A stretch of DNA of 11,280 bases from Actinomycetales bacterium (GTDB taxonomy: Bacteria > Actinomycetota > Actinomycetes > Actinomycetales > Cellulomonadaceae), in contig JAAZAC010000265.1 of NCBI GenBank assembly GCA_012514545.1, positions 1 to 11,280 on the forward strand. The letters run 5' to 3'. The notes beneath the pieces were generated by a model. The model ran no database searches and was not told where the DNA came from. It worked only from the letters and a program-made list of their open reading frames with translations. A program made the position numbers and the translations under genes. Positions 1-7,057 of the stretch are shown here, piece by piece (the stretch's first letter is position 1; every line of letters starts with the position of its first letter).

Positions 1-230
1 AGCACGACGACGCAGTTGGCCGAGACCTCCAGCGGCAGGTCGTAGGCCGCGGTCAGCGCGGCCGTGTCGGCGAGCGCCGGGTCGATCTCGGTGACGAGCG
101 CGCCGTCCGCGACGGCGGGCTCCGCGGCCGCCCACGCGCGCAGCGCGGCGGCGGTCGGCTCGGCGAGGAGGTCGGGCCGGTCGAGGGCGCGCGACCAGGT
201 CAGGGTCGGGAACGGCTGCGGCACGCTCAC
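1..230 (-). CDS. YbaK/EbsC-type aminoacyl-tRNA deacylase, N-terminal fragment
   Basis: This partial gene runs off the left edge, so only the first 76 codons are present. Translated on the minus strand it begins VSVPQPFPTLTWSRALDRPD and reaches a segment ending LEVSANCVVVL. The SANCVVV stretch matches the first core strand of actinobacterial YbaK/aminoacyl-tRNA-synthetase-associated domain proteins. These are cytoplasmic editing enzymes that hydrolyse mischarged tRNA (typically Cys- or Ala-tRNAPro). The Lys and Gly residues that define the active site lie outside the window, so activity cannot be judged. I chose the GTG at 230 because the only nearby ATG (236-234 on the minus strand) is out of frame and stops at once. 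A second in-frame GTG lies two codons later. The gene is downstream of the PEBP gene on the same strand, across a 123-bp gap containing a tandem repeat. Family assignment is by recognition of a short conserved segment. Confidence 0.7.
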   Translation of the reverse strand, partial: MSVPQPFPTLTWSRALDRPDLLAEPTAAALRAWAAAEPAVADGALVTEIDPALADTAALTAAYDLPLEVSANCVVV

Positions 231-255
231 GACCCCATCCTGGCCGACGCCCGCG

Positions 256-301
256 CCGGTCCCGAAGAGCCGGTCCCGAAGAGCCGGTCCCGAAGAGCCG
301 G
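256..301. repeat. 14-bp tandem repeat, three copies plus 4 bp
   Basis: The unit CCGGTCCCGAAGAG occurs without mismatch at 256-269, 270-283 and 284-297, followed by CCGG at 298-301. The period is not a multiple of three and the repeat lies between genes, so it is not a coding repeat. Read on the minus strand, the strand of both flanking genes, each unit plus the next CCGG gives CCGGCTCTTCGGGACCGG. This can fold into a hairpin with CCGG arms, a C:A mismatch, a U:G pair and a C(UUCG)G tetraloop. Adjacent hairpins share an arm, so neighbours compete. It may act as a weak terminator or mRNA stabiliser for the PEBP gene, or be a slippage-prone spacer. Confidence 0.9.
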
Positions 302-320
302 CGCGGGCGTCGTGCCACCG

Positions 321-348
321 GGCCCCGGAGGGGAGCCCGGAAGGGGCC
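321..348 (-). terminator. weak candidate terminator after the PEBP gene
   Basis: GGCCCC at 321-326 and GGGGCC at 343-348 form a 6-bp inverted repeat with a 16-nt loop, just 5 nt beyond the PEBP stop codon. There is no U tract and the stem is short, so this is only a possible termination or mRNA-end structure. Together with the neighbouring tetraloop repeat it is the only structure between the two minus-strand genes. Confidence 0.25.
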
Positions 349-353
349 AGGCG

Positions 354-920
354 TCAGTGCTGGAACGTCGGCGCGATGACGGCGCGCGCGATCGTGTGGA
401 ACAGCGCCTGGAACGCGACGGCGGTCGGCGGCGTGTCCGGCCCGACGTCGAGCCGCTCGACGTCGAGGGCGTGCACGGCGAAGACGTACCGGTGCGGGCG
501 GTCGCCCCGCGGCGGGGCCGCGCCGAGGTAGCCCGTCGTGCCGCCGTCGTTGCGGGTCTGCACGACGCCGGCCGGCAGGCCGGAGCCGTCGGCCGCGCCC
601 GCGCCGCGGGCCAGGGAGGTCGTCGTCGCCGGCAGGGTGGCGACGGTCCAGTGCCAGAACCCGGCCGGCGTCGGCGCGTCGGGGTCGAAGCACGAGACGA
701 CGAAGCCCTTGGTCTCCGCCGGGAAGCCCGACCAGGCCAGCTGCGGGGAGACGTTGCCCCCGGCGGCCGTGTGCAGGGCGGGCATCGGCTGGCCGTCGGC
801 GACGTCCTCGCTCGTGACCTGGAACGTCGGGACCGGCGGCAGCTGGGAGTACGGGTCCGGTGGGACGGGACGGTCCAGCAGGTTCACGGTTCCTCCAGCG
901 GTGGGGGTCTTCATGCTCAT
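354..920 (-). CDS. PEBP family protein (YbhB/YbcL, Raf kinase inhibitor-like)
   Basis: The 188-residue product is a phosphatidylethanolamine-binding-protein fold protein of the bacterial YbhB/YbcL group. The hallmark core is clear: NVSPQLAWSGFP, then the CFDPDAPTPAGFWHWTVATLP segment holding the DPDAP and HW ligand-pocket motifs, and later GYLGAAPPRGDRPHRYVFAVHALD, the GPxPPxGxxHRY signature. Length is normal for the family. No signal peptide or membrane segment is visible, so it is probably cytoplasmic. The physiological ligand of these bacterial proteins is unknown. I start it at ATG 920 (MSMKTPTAGG); ATG 914 is equally possible, and neither has a strong Shine-Dalgarno. An upstream in-frame ATG at 1013 would add a 31-residue Pro/Arg-rich tail unlike the family. 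The gene is divergent from the SOS operon, and its start is about 145 bp from the LexA box, so SOS control is not implied. Confidence 0.93.
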   Translation of the reverse strand: MSMKTPTAGGTVNLLDRPVPPDPYSQLPPVPTFQVTSEDVADGQPMPALHTAAGGNVSPQLAWSGFPAETKGFVVSCFDPDAPTPAGFWHWTVATLPATTTSLARGAGAADGSGLPAGVVQTRNDGGTTGYLGAAPPRGDRPHRYVFAVHALDVERLDVGPDTPPTAVAFQALFHTIARAVIAPTFQH

Positions 921-1028
921 CTTCGCCGTTCGTTCGGCCCGTGCACCCCCTCGGACAGGGGTCCGCGGCCGGGACGGCGGGTGAATCTGCGGCGGGAGCG
1001 CCGGCGTCGGCACCCCGCGGCGGGCGGA

Positions 1029-1058
1029 TTGACACCCGGGCCTGTGTCGGCGTCTACT
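1029..1058 (+). promoter_or_regulatory. sigma-70-type promoter candidate for imuA'-imuB-dnaE2
   Basis: A perfect TTGACA lies at 1029-1034, followed after 18 bp by TCTACT at 1053-1058 (four of six matches to TATAAT). A start point around 1065 would fall at the left edge of the LexA box, the expected geometry for a LexA-repressed promoter. This is a pattern match only; a second overlapping promoter reading is listed separately. Confidence 0.5.
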
Positions 1059-1066
1059 GGGATACT
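1044..1066 (+). promoter_or_regulatory. PafBC-type (RecA-independent) damage promoter candidate
   Basis: GTGTCGGCG at 1044-1052 matches seven of nine positions of the actinobacterial RecA-NDp/PafBC consensus TTGTCRGTG. After exactly 8 bp it is followed by GATACT (1061-1066), which keeps the A and final T of the TANNNT -10 element but not its first T. The spacing is as expected for PafBC-dependent promoters. Transcription would start inside the LexA box at 1065-1082. Shared SOS and PafBC control of ImuA'/ImuB/DnaE2 is known from mycobacteria; whether it holds here is inference. Confidence 0.4.
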
Positions 1067-1082
1067 CGAACAGGTGTTCGAG
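1065..1082. promoter_or_regulatory. LexA operator (SOS box) of the mutasome operon
   Basis: CTCGAACAGGTGTTCGAG is a perfect dyad with 7-bp arms and a 4-bp centre. It contains an exact match to the actinobacterial/Bacillus-type LexA consensus TCGAAC-N4-GTTCGA at 1066-1081. It sits 48 bp upstream of the imuA' start, over or just downstream of the predicted transcription start. LexA bound here would block the operon until RecA-stimulated LexA self-cleavage after DNA damage. It is the only such box I found in the window. Confidence 0.95.
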
Positions 1083-1129
1083 ATGGTTCGAGTGAGCTCG
1101 AGATGGACGTGACGCGGCGGGAGGTGCGC

Positions 1130-1933
1130 ATGGGTCCGGCGGCCGAGGTGCGCACGGCCGACTCGCGTGCGGCCTCGCGCACCGCCGAGCGCGTGGCGTT
1201 CGCCCGCGCCGTCCTCACGCGCGCGGAGGAGCGGACCGGCACGGCGGCCTGGGTGCCGCGCCCCGAGCCCACCGCGCCGCCGGACCTGCCCGGCTCGGGC
1301 GAGCGCGTGCTGCCCGTGCACCCCGCCCTCGCCGGGCTCCTGCCGGGCGGCGCGCTGGATCGGGGGAGCACGGTCGTCGTCGGCGGGTCGACGTCGCTCG
1401 TCCTCGCCCTGCTGGCCGAGGCGTCCCGGGCGGGCGGCTGGACGGCCCTCGCCGGGCTGCCGCGCGTCGGGGTGCTCGCGGCGCACCAGCTCGGCCTCGA
1501 CCTCGCGCGGCTCGTCCTCGTGCCCTCGCCCGGGGCGGACGGCCCGACGGTGGTCGCGGCGCTGCTCGACGGCGTCGACGCCGTGGTGGTCGGCGACGTC
1601 GCGCTCTCCGACGCCGACCGGCGCCGCCTGTCCGCGCGCGCCCGCGAGCGGGGCGCGGTGCTCGTCTCGACGACGCCGTGGCCGGGCGCGCACGTGAGCC
1701 TCACCGCCGAGACGGTCGGCTGGGAGGGCCTCGGTCGGGGCGAGGGGCGGCTGCGCGCCCGCCGGCTGGTGGTGCGGGCCGGCGGGCGGGGGGCAGCGGC
1801 GCGCGGGTGGACCGCCGAGGTGGTCGTCCCGCCGTCGGCGCCCGCCGTGGTGCCCGACGCCGGCGCCGCCCCGCTGGCCGACGGCGACCGCGCCGTCGTG
1901 CGCGGGCCGTGGGAGGAGCGTCGGGCCGGATGA
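1130..1933 (+). CDS. imuA': ImuA', RecA-fold accessory factor of the DnaE2 mutasome
   Basis: The 267-residue product is the actinobacterial ImuA' protein, a RecA/SulA-like partner that joins ImuB and DnaE2 for damage-induced translesion synthesis. The segment from about residue 60 (LPVHPALAGLLPGGALDRGS) through GSTSLVLALLAEASRAGGW to GLPRVGVLAAHQLGLDLARL follows the usual ImuA' pattern. The place where RecA has its P-loop reads GGSTSLV at residues 85-91, without the Lys-Thr of a Walker A motif, so ATP hydrolysis is not expected from this site. The start at ATG 1130 is set by GGGAGG at 1119-1124 with a 5-nt spacer. An in-frame ATG at 1103 lacks such a site and lies very close to the operator. 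It is the first gene of the operon, and its TGA overlaps the imuB ATG as ATGA, implying translational coupling. Confidence 0.93.
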   Translation: MGPAAEVRTADSRAASRTAERVAFARAVLTRAEERTGTAAWVPRPEPTAPPDLPGSGERVLPVHPALAGLLPGGALDRGSTVVVGGSTSLVLALLAEASRAGGWTALAGLPRVGVLAAHQLGLDLARLVLVPSPGADGPTVVAALLDGVDAVVVGDVALSDADRRRLSARARERGAVLVSTTPWPGAHVSLTAETVGWEGLGRGEGRLRARRLVVRAGGRGAAARGWTAEVVVPPSAPAVVPDAGAAPLADGDRAVVRGPWEERRAG

Positions 1934-3618
1934 CGCTGACGACCCCTCGCCCCACGCCTGCCCCGGCGACGGCTGCGTCGGCGGCACCCGCGGCGCCGCC
2001 GTCGGCGCCCGCCCGGACCGCCGCCCTCTGGCTGCCGGACTGGCCCGTCCTCGCGGCGATGACGGCGGCCGAGGTGCCCGCCCACGTGCCCGCCGCCGTG
2101 CACGACGGCCGCCGCCTCGTCGCGGTCTCCGCGCTCGCCCGCGCGGCCGGGGTGCGGCGCGGGATGCGCCGGCGGCACGCGCAGGAGACCTGCCCCGAGC
2201 TCGTCCTGCTCGACGCCGACCCCGGCCGCGACGTGCGCGGGTTCGAGGCCGTGGCGGTCGCCGCGGAGCACGTGGTGTCCGGCGTCGAGGTCGCGCGGCC
2301 CGGCCTCCTGCTCGTCCCGGCGCGCGGCGCGGGCCGGTACCACGGCTCGGAGGAGGCGCTGGCCGGCGCGCTCGTCGACGCCGTCGCGCGGCTCGCGGGG
2401 TACGAGGCGCGGGTGGGCGTGGCCGACGGCGCGGCGGCCGCGATCCTGGCCGCCCGCCGCGACAGGGTGGTGCCGCCCGGCGCGACGCCGGGGTTCCTCG
2501 CCCCGCTGGGCCTCGCGGAGCTCGTGCACGTCGCCACGGCCGACGTCGCGGAGGTCGCCGACCTCGTCGACCTGCTCGGCCGGCTCGGCCTGCGCACGAT
2601 GGCGGACCTCGCGCGGCTGCCGCGGTCCGACGTCGAGACGCGGTTCGGCCGGCTCGGGCGCTGGGCGCACCGCGTGGCCGCGGGCGAGGACGACCGCCCG
2701 ACGGCGCTGCGCCGGCTGGAGCCCGACGTGGCCGTCGAGCGCGACCTCGACCCGCCGGTGGACCGGGTCGAGGCCACGGCGTTCGCCGCCCGCCTCCTCG
2801 CGGAGGCCCTGCACGAGCGCATGGTGGCGCGGGGCGTCGCGTGCGGGCGGCTGCGGATCACCGCGCGCACGGAGGACGGGCAGGAGCTGACCCGCGCCTG
2901 GCGGACGGACGCGGCGCTCGGGGGGCTCGCCGTCGGGCGGATGACCGACCGCGTGCGCTGGCAGCTCGAGGGCTGGCTCACCGGGCACGCCCTCGGGCGC
3001 GCGGGGGAGGACGACCCGCGGCCGGCCCCGATCGTGCGCCTGGCGCTGTGCGCCGAGGAGGTGGCCCCGGCGGGCGCGGAGCAGGGGCGGCTGTGGGGGG
3101 AGGCGAGCGGGGCGGACCTGCGCGCGCACCGGGCCGTGCACCGCATCCAGGGCCTGCTCGGCACGGAGGCGGTGCTGGCGGCGTCGGTCCAGGGCGGCCG
3201 CGAGGTGCGCGACCGCGTGCACCTCGTGCCGTGGGGCGACGACGTGGCGCCCGCGCGCCCCGTCGCGGCGCCGTGGCCGGGGCAGCTCCCGCCGCCCGCG
3301 CCCGCCACGGTGCTCGCCGTCCCCCAGCTCGTCCAGCTCTGCGACGCGGACGGCCGGCGGGTGGAGATGGACGCCCGCGGGGAGCTCAGCGGCGAGCCGG
3401 CGGTGCTCTGGTGGCCCCCGGAGGACGGCGTCGAGCGCGAGGCGGCGGTCACGGGCTGGGCCGGTCCCTGGCCGGTGGTGCAGCGCTGGTGGGTCGCGGA
3501 CGCGGACGGCGTCGGGGGCGGTCGGCAGGCGTACCTGCAGGCCACGCTGGGCGACGGCCAGGCGGTGCTGCTCGCCCTGCGCGACGGCGTGTGGACGATC
3601 GAGGCGCTGTATGACTGA
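1930..3618 (+). CDS. imuB: ImuB, catalytically inactive Y-family polymerase homologue
   Basis: The 562-residue product is ImuB, the hub linking DnaE2 and ImuA' to the replication sliding clamp. After a Pro/Ala-rich leader (residues 2-28), the Y-family-like region opens with AALWLPDWPVLAA around D37, where an active DinB/UmuC enzyme has its first catalytic Asp motif. The second catalytic motif (Asp-Glu) is replaced by GLLLVPARGAGRYHG, so the protein should not polymerise DNA. A helix-hairpin-helix (LLGRLGLRTMADLARLP) and little-finger-like region follow. QGRLWG at residues 385-390 matches the beta-clamp-binding motif (QLPLWG type in mycobacteria). The C-terminal domain, with GPWPV near 512-516 and a WW pair at 520-521, is the part known to contact partners in other species. 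It starts in ATGA overlap with imuA', with AGGAG 11 nt upstream, and its end overlaps dnaE2 by 8 nt. Confidence 0.95.
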   Translation: MTLTTPRPTPAPATAASAAPAAPPSAPARTAALWLPDWPVLAAMTAAEVPAHVPAAVHDGRRLVAVSALARAAGVRRGMRRRHAQETCPELVLLDADPGRDVRGFEAVAVAAEHVVSGVEVARPGLLLVPARGAGRYHGSEEALAGALVDAVARLAGYEARVGVADGAAAAILAARRDRVVPPGATPGFLAPLGLAELVHVATADVAEVADLVDLLGRLGLRTMADLARLPRSDVETRFGRLGRWAHRVAAGEDDRPTALRRLEPDVAVERDLDPPVDRVEATAFAARLLAEALHERMVARGVACGRLRITARTEDGQELTRAWRTDAALGGLAVGRMTDRVRWQLEGWLTGHALGRAGEDDPRPAPIVRLALCAEEVAPAGAEQGRLWGEASGADLRAHRAVHRIQGLLGTEAVLAASVQGGREVRDRVHLVPWGDDVAPARPVAAPWPGQLPPPAPATVLAVPQLVQLCDADGRRVEMDARGELSGEPAVLWWPPEDGVEREAAVTGWAGPWPVVQRWWVADADGVGGGRQAYLQATLGDGQAVLLALRDGVWTIEALYD

Positions 3619-6600
3619 CGGCGCCGTGCGGCCCGTGTACGCCGAGCTGCACGCGCACTCGGCGTTCAGCTTCCTCGACGGGGCGAGCCAGCCGGAGGAC
3701 CTGGCGTACGAGGCGGCGCGGCTCGGGCTGACCGCCCTCGCGCTGACCGACCACGACGGGCTCTACGGGGTCGTGCGGTTCGCCGGCGCCGCCCGCGAGG
3801 TCGGGCTGCCCACGGTGTTCGGCGCGGAGCTGCACCTGCCCGACCCCGACGGCGTCCTCGACCCGCCCACCGGCCCGCCCGACCCGCGGGCGACCCACCT
3901 GCTCGTCCTCGCGCGCGGCCCGGACGGGTACCGCGCGCTGTCGACGGCGATCGCCGAGGGGCACCTCGCGGCGGGGACCAAGGGCGCGGCGCGGTACCGC
4001 CTCGAGGAGCTCGCGGCCGCGGCGGACGGCCGGTGGCTCGTGCTCACCGGCTGCCGCAAGGGGGCGGTGCGGCACGCCCTCGAGCGCCCCCGGCGCCGTG
4101 CCCCCGGCAGCGACGCGCCGCTCGACCTGCGCGGGGCGCGCCGGGAGCTCGACCGGCTCGTCGCGCTGTTCGGCGCCGACAACGTCGCCGTCGAGGTCAC
4201 CGACACGGCCGACCCGTGGGACGGGGACCGCAACGACGCCCTCGCCGAGCTCGCCGCCGCGGCGCGCCTGCCGCTCGTCGCCACGGGGAACGTCCACTAC
4301 GCGACGCCCCGCGACGCCGACCTGGCGGCGGCCCTCGCGGCCGTCCGGGCCCGGTCCAGCCTCGACGAGATCGACGGCTGGCTGCCGGGCGGCCCGGGGA
4401 ACCACCTCCGGTCGGCCCGCGAGATGCTCGCGCGCCACCGGCGGCGGCCCCAGGCGGTCGCCACGGCCGCCGCGCTCGCCGCGGAGTGCGCGTTCGACCT
4501 CGCGCTCGTCGCGCCGAACCTGCCGCCCTACCCGGTGCCGCCCGGGCACGACGAGGCGTCCTGGCTGCGCGAGCTCGTGCGCCGCGGCGCGCTCGAGCGC
4601 TACGGCCCGCCCGACGCCGAGCGGGTGCCGGGCGCCTACGCGCAGATCGTGCACGAGCTCGACGTCATCGAGACCCTCGGCTTCCCCGGCTACTTCCTCG
4701 TCGTGCACGACCTCGTCGCGTTCTGCCGGGAGCGCGGCATCCTCTGCCAGGGCCGCGGGTCGGCCGCCAACTCCGCCGTCTGCTACGCGCTCGGCGTCAC
4801 CGCCGTCGACGCCGTGCGGCACGGCCTGCTGTTCGAGCGCTTCCTCGCCCCCGAGCGCGACGGCCCGCCCGACATCGACGTGGACATCGAGGCGGGGCGC
4901 CGCGAGGAGGTCATCCAGTACGTCTACGAGCGCTTCGGGCGCCGGCACGCCGCCCAGGTCGCCAACGTCATCTCCTACCGGCCCCGCTCGGCGGTTCGCG
5001 ACGCCGCCCGCGCCCTGGGGTACGACGTCGGGCAGCAGGACGCGTGGAGCAAGGGGATCGAGCGCTGGGGGTCGCTGCGCGGGCCTGAGCCCGCGAGCGA
5101 GTGGTGGACCGTGCACCGGGCGCCCGCGGTCGGGCCGGCGGTGGTCGACCCGGAGGCCGCCGAGCCGGAGGCCCCACGGAGCACGCGGCGCCTGCGCCCG
5201 GCCGAACCCGCGGACCGGGCCGAGCTGAGCGAGGACGGGCGCGACGTCGTCCCCCGGCACCGCCCGCCGTCGGCCGCCGACCTGGGGGAGATCCCCGAGC
5301 ACGTCATCGACCTGGCCGAGCGGTTCCTCCGCCTGCCGCGCCACCTGGGGATCCACTCGGGCGGCATGGTCATGTGCGACCGGCCGGTGATCGAGGTGTG
5401 CCCGGTCGAGTGGGCGCGCATGCCCGGGCGGGCGGTCCTGCAGTGGGACAAGGACGACTGCGCCGACGCCGGCCTGGTGAAGTTCGACCTGCTCGGCCTC
5501 GGCATGCTCACCGCGCTCCAGGTCGCGTTCGGGCAGGTCCGCGAGGTCGAGGGCGTGCACCTGGAGCTGCACTCCCTGCCGCAGGAGGATCCGGCTGTCT
5601 ACGACCTGCTGTGCGCCGCGGACACCGTGGGCGTGTTCCAGGTCGAGTCGCGCGCGCAGATGGCGACCCTTCCGCGCCTGCAGCCGCGGTGCTTCTACGA
5701 CATCGTCATCGAGGTCGCGCTCATCCGGCCCGGGCCCATCCAGGGCGGCTCGGTGCACCCGTACATCAACCGCGTGCGGGGTCGCGAGCCGGTGACCTAC
5801 CTGCACCCGCTGCTCGAGCGGTCGCTCGCCAAGACCAAGGGCGTGCCCCTGTTCCAGGAGCAGCTCATGCAGATGGCGATCGACGTCGCCGGCTTCACGC
5901 CCGCCGAGGCCGACCAGCTGCGGCGGGCCATGGGCTCCAAGCGGTCGGTCGAGAAGATGGAGCGCCTGCGGGCCCGCCTGATGTCCGGCATGGCGGCGAA
6001 CGGCGTGACCCCCGAGGCCGCCGAGCAGATCTACGACAAGCTCAAGGCGTTCGCGGACTTCGGCTTCCCCGAGTCGCACGCGTTCTCGTTCGCGTACCTC
6101 GTGTACGCGAGCGCGTGGCTCAAGGTGCACCACCCCGCGGCGTTCTACGCCGGTCTGCTCGCGGCCCAGCCCATGGGCTTCTACTCGCCGCAGTCCCTCG
6201 TCGCCGACGCGCGGCGCCACGGGGTGCCGGTGCTGCGGCCCGACGTGCTCGCCTCGGGCGCGAAGGCCGTCGTCGAGCGCGTGCCGGCGGAGCGGGCGGA
6301 GACCCCGGACGGGGTGCGCCCGGAGCTCGCCGCGCTCGTGCGCGCCGACCCGGCCCTCGCCGTCCGGATGGGGCTGGGCGCGGTGCGGGGGATCGGGGAG
6401 GACCTCGCGACGGCGATCGTGGCCGAGAGGGAGGAGCGCGGTCCGTTCGCCGACCTGCGCGACCTCGTCCGCCGGGTGCGCCTGACCACCCCGCAGCTCG
6501 AGGCGCTGGCGACCGCGGGGGCGCTGGGGTGCTTCGGCGTGGACCGCCGTGCCGGGCTGTGGGCGGCCGGCGCCCTCGCGCAGGAGGGCCCGACGACGCT

Positions 6601-7057
6601 GCCGGGGGTCGCCGTCGGTGTCGCCGCGCCCACGCTGCCGGGGATGAGCGAGGTCGAGGCGGCGATGGCCGACGTCTGGGCGACGGGCGTCTCGCCGGAC
6701 TCCTACCCGACCCAGTACGTGCGCGACGGCCTCGTGCGGGCGGGCGTCATCACCGTGGCCGAGGCCATGCGGGCGGACGCCGGGCGGCGGGTGGCGGTGG
6801 CCGGCGTCGTGACGCACCGGCAGCGCCCGGGGACCGCCCAGGGGGTGACCTTCCTCTCCCTGGAGGACGAGACCGGGCTGCTCAACGTCATCTGCTCGGC
6901 GGGCCTGTGGCGCCGGTTCCGTGGGGTGGCGCGCTCGGCCGCCGCGATGGTGGTCCGGGGGCAGCTCGAGCGCGCCGACGGCGCGACGAACCTCGTGGCC
7001 GAGCACCTGGCCCCGCTGTCGCTCCAGGTGCCCTCGCGGTCCCGGGACTACCGCTGA
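3611..7057 (+). CDS. dnaE2: DnaE2, error-prone DNA polymerase III alpha-type subunit
   Basis: The 1148-residue product is the C-family polymerase of the ImuA'-ImuB-DnaE2 mutasome, which copies past lesions and causes damage-induced mutation. It opens with a PHP domain (HAH at 14-16, TDHDG at 46-50, later GNVHY). GRGSAANS lies at 381-388. The catalytic acids are intact: PDIDVD supplies D421 and D423, and GLVKFDLLGLG supplies D626. QWDKDD precedes the third acid. A helix-hairpin-helix (GLGAVRGIGEDLA, from 921) and an OB fold (about 1058-1145) follow, and it ends SRSRDYR, close to the usual DnaE2 tail. It is somewhat longer than typical DnaE2 (about 1,050-1,100) because of a Pro/Ala/acid-rich insertion at about 490-557. 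The ATG at 3611 overlaps imuB by 8 nt, with GAGG just upstream, so it is probably translationally coupled. Its last codons overlap the convergent transporter gene. Expression should follow the single LexA/PafBC promoter. Confidence 0.97.
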   Translation: MTDGAVRPVYAELHAHSAFSFLDGASQPEDLAYEAARLGLTALALTDHDGLYGVVRFAGAAREVGLPTVFGAELHLPDPDGVLDPPTGPPDPRATHLLVLARGPDGYRALSTAIAEGHLAAGTKGAARYRLEELAAAADGRWLVLTGCRKGAVRHALERPRRRAPGSDAPLDLRGARRELDRLVALFGADNVAVEVTDTADPWDGDRNDALAELAAAARLPLVATGNVHYATPRDADLAAALAAVRARSSLDEIDGWLPGGPGNHLRSAREMLARHRRRPQAVATAAALAAECAFDLALVAPNLPPYPVPPGHDEASWLRELVRRGALERYGPPDAERVPGAYAQIVHELDVIETLGFPGYFLVVHDLVAFCRERGILCQGRGSAANSAVCYALGVTAVDAVRHGLLFERFLAPERDGPPDIDVDIEAGRREEVIQYVYERFGRRHAAQVANVISYRPRSAVRDAARALGYDVGQQDAWSKGIERWGSLRGPEPASEWWTVHRAPAVGPAVVDPEAAEPEAPRSTRRLRPAEPADRAELSEDGRDVVPRHRPPSAADLGEIPEHVIDLAERFLRLPRHLGIHSGGMVMCDRPVIEVCPVEWARMPGRAVLQWDKDDCADAGLVKFDLLGLGMLTALQVAFGQVREVEGVHLELHSLPQEDPAVYDLLCAADTVGVFQVESRAQMATLPRLQPRCFYDIVIEVALIRPGPIQGGSVHPYINRVRGREPVTYLHPLLERSLAKTKGVPLFQEQLMQMAIDVAGFTPAEADQLRRAMGSKRSVEKMERLRARLMSGMAANGVTPEAAEQIYDKLKAFADFGFPESHAFSFAYLVYASAWLKVHHPAAFYAGLLAAQPMGFYSPQSLVADARRHGVPVLRPDVLASGAKAVVERVPAERAETPDGVRPELAALVRADPALAVRMGLGAVRGIGEDLATAIVAEREERGPFADLRDLVRRVRLTTPQLEALATAGALGCFGVDRRAGLWAAGALAQEGPTTLPGVAVGVAAPTLPGMSEVEAAMADVWATGVSPDSYPTQYVRDGLVRAGVITVAEAMRADAGRRVAVAGVVTHRQRPGTAQGVTFLSLEDETGLLNVICSAGLWRRFRGVARSAAAMVVRGQLERADGATNLVAEHLAPLSLQVPSRSRDYR

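Noticed and set aside
256..301. Possible CRISPR array
   Set aside because: The units are only 14 bp and directly adjacent, with no spacers and no cas genes.
946..961. CCCC/GGGG inverted repeat upstream of the PEBP gene
   Set aside because: It is a short low-complexity stem with a 7-nt loop, expected by chance at this GC content.
921..1013. N-terminal extension of the PEBP gene to 1013
   Set aside because: The added residues are Pro/Arg-rich and outside the conserved domain; M32/M34 of that frame give the normal length.
860..1129. Upstream extension of imuA' to an ATG at 860
   Set aside because: It would start inside the PEBP gene and code through the SOS box and promoter. The start at 1130 has the best ribosome-binding site and fits the family.
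1054..3222. A 722-codon minus-strand frame opposite imuA'-imuB
   Set aside because: It is antisense to recognisable genes and would read through the SOS box; no family features.
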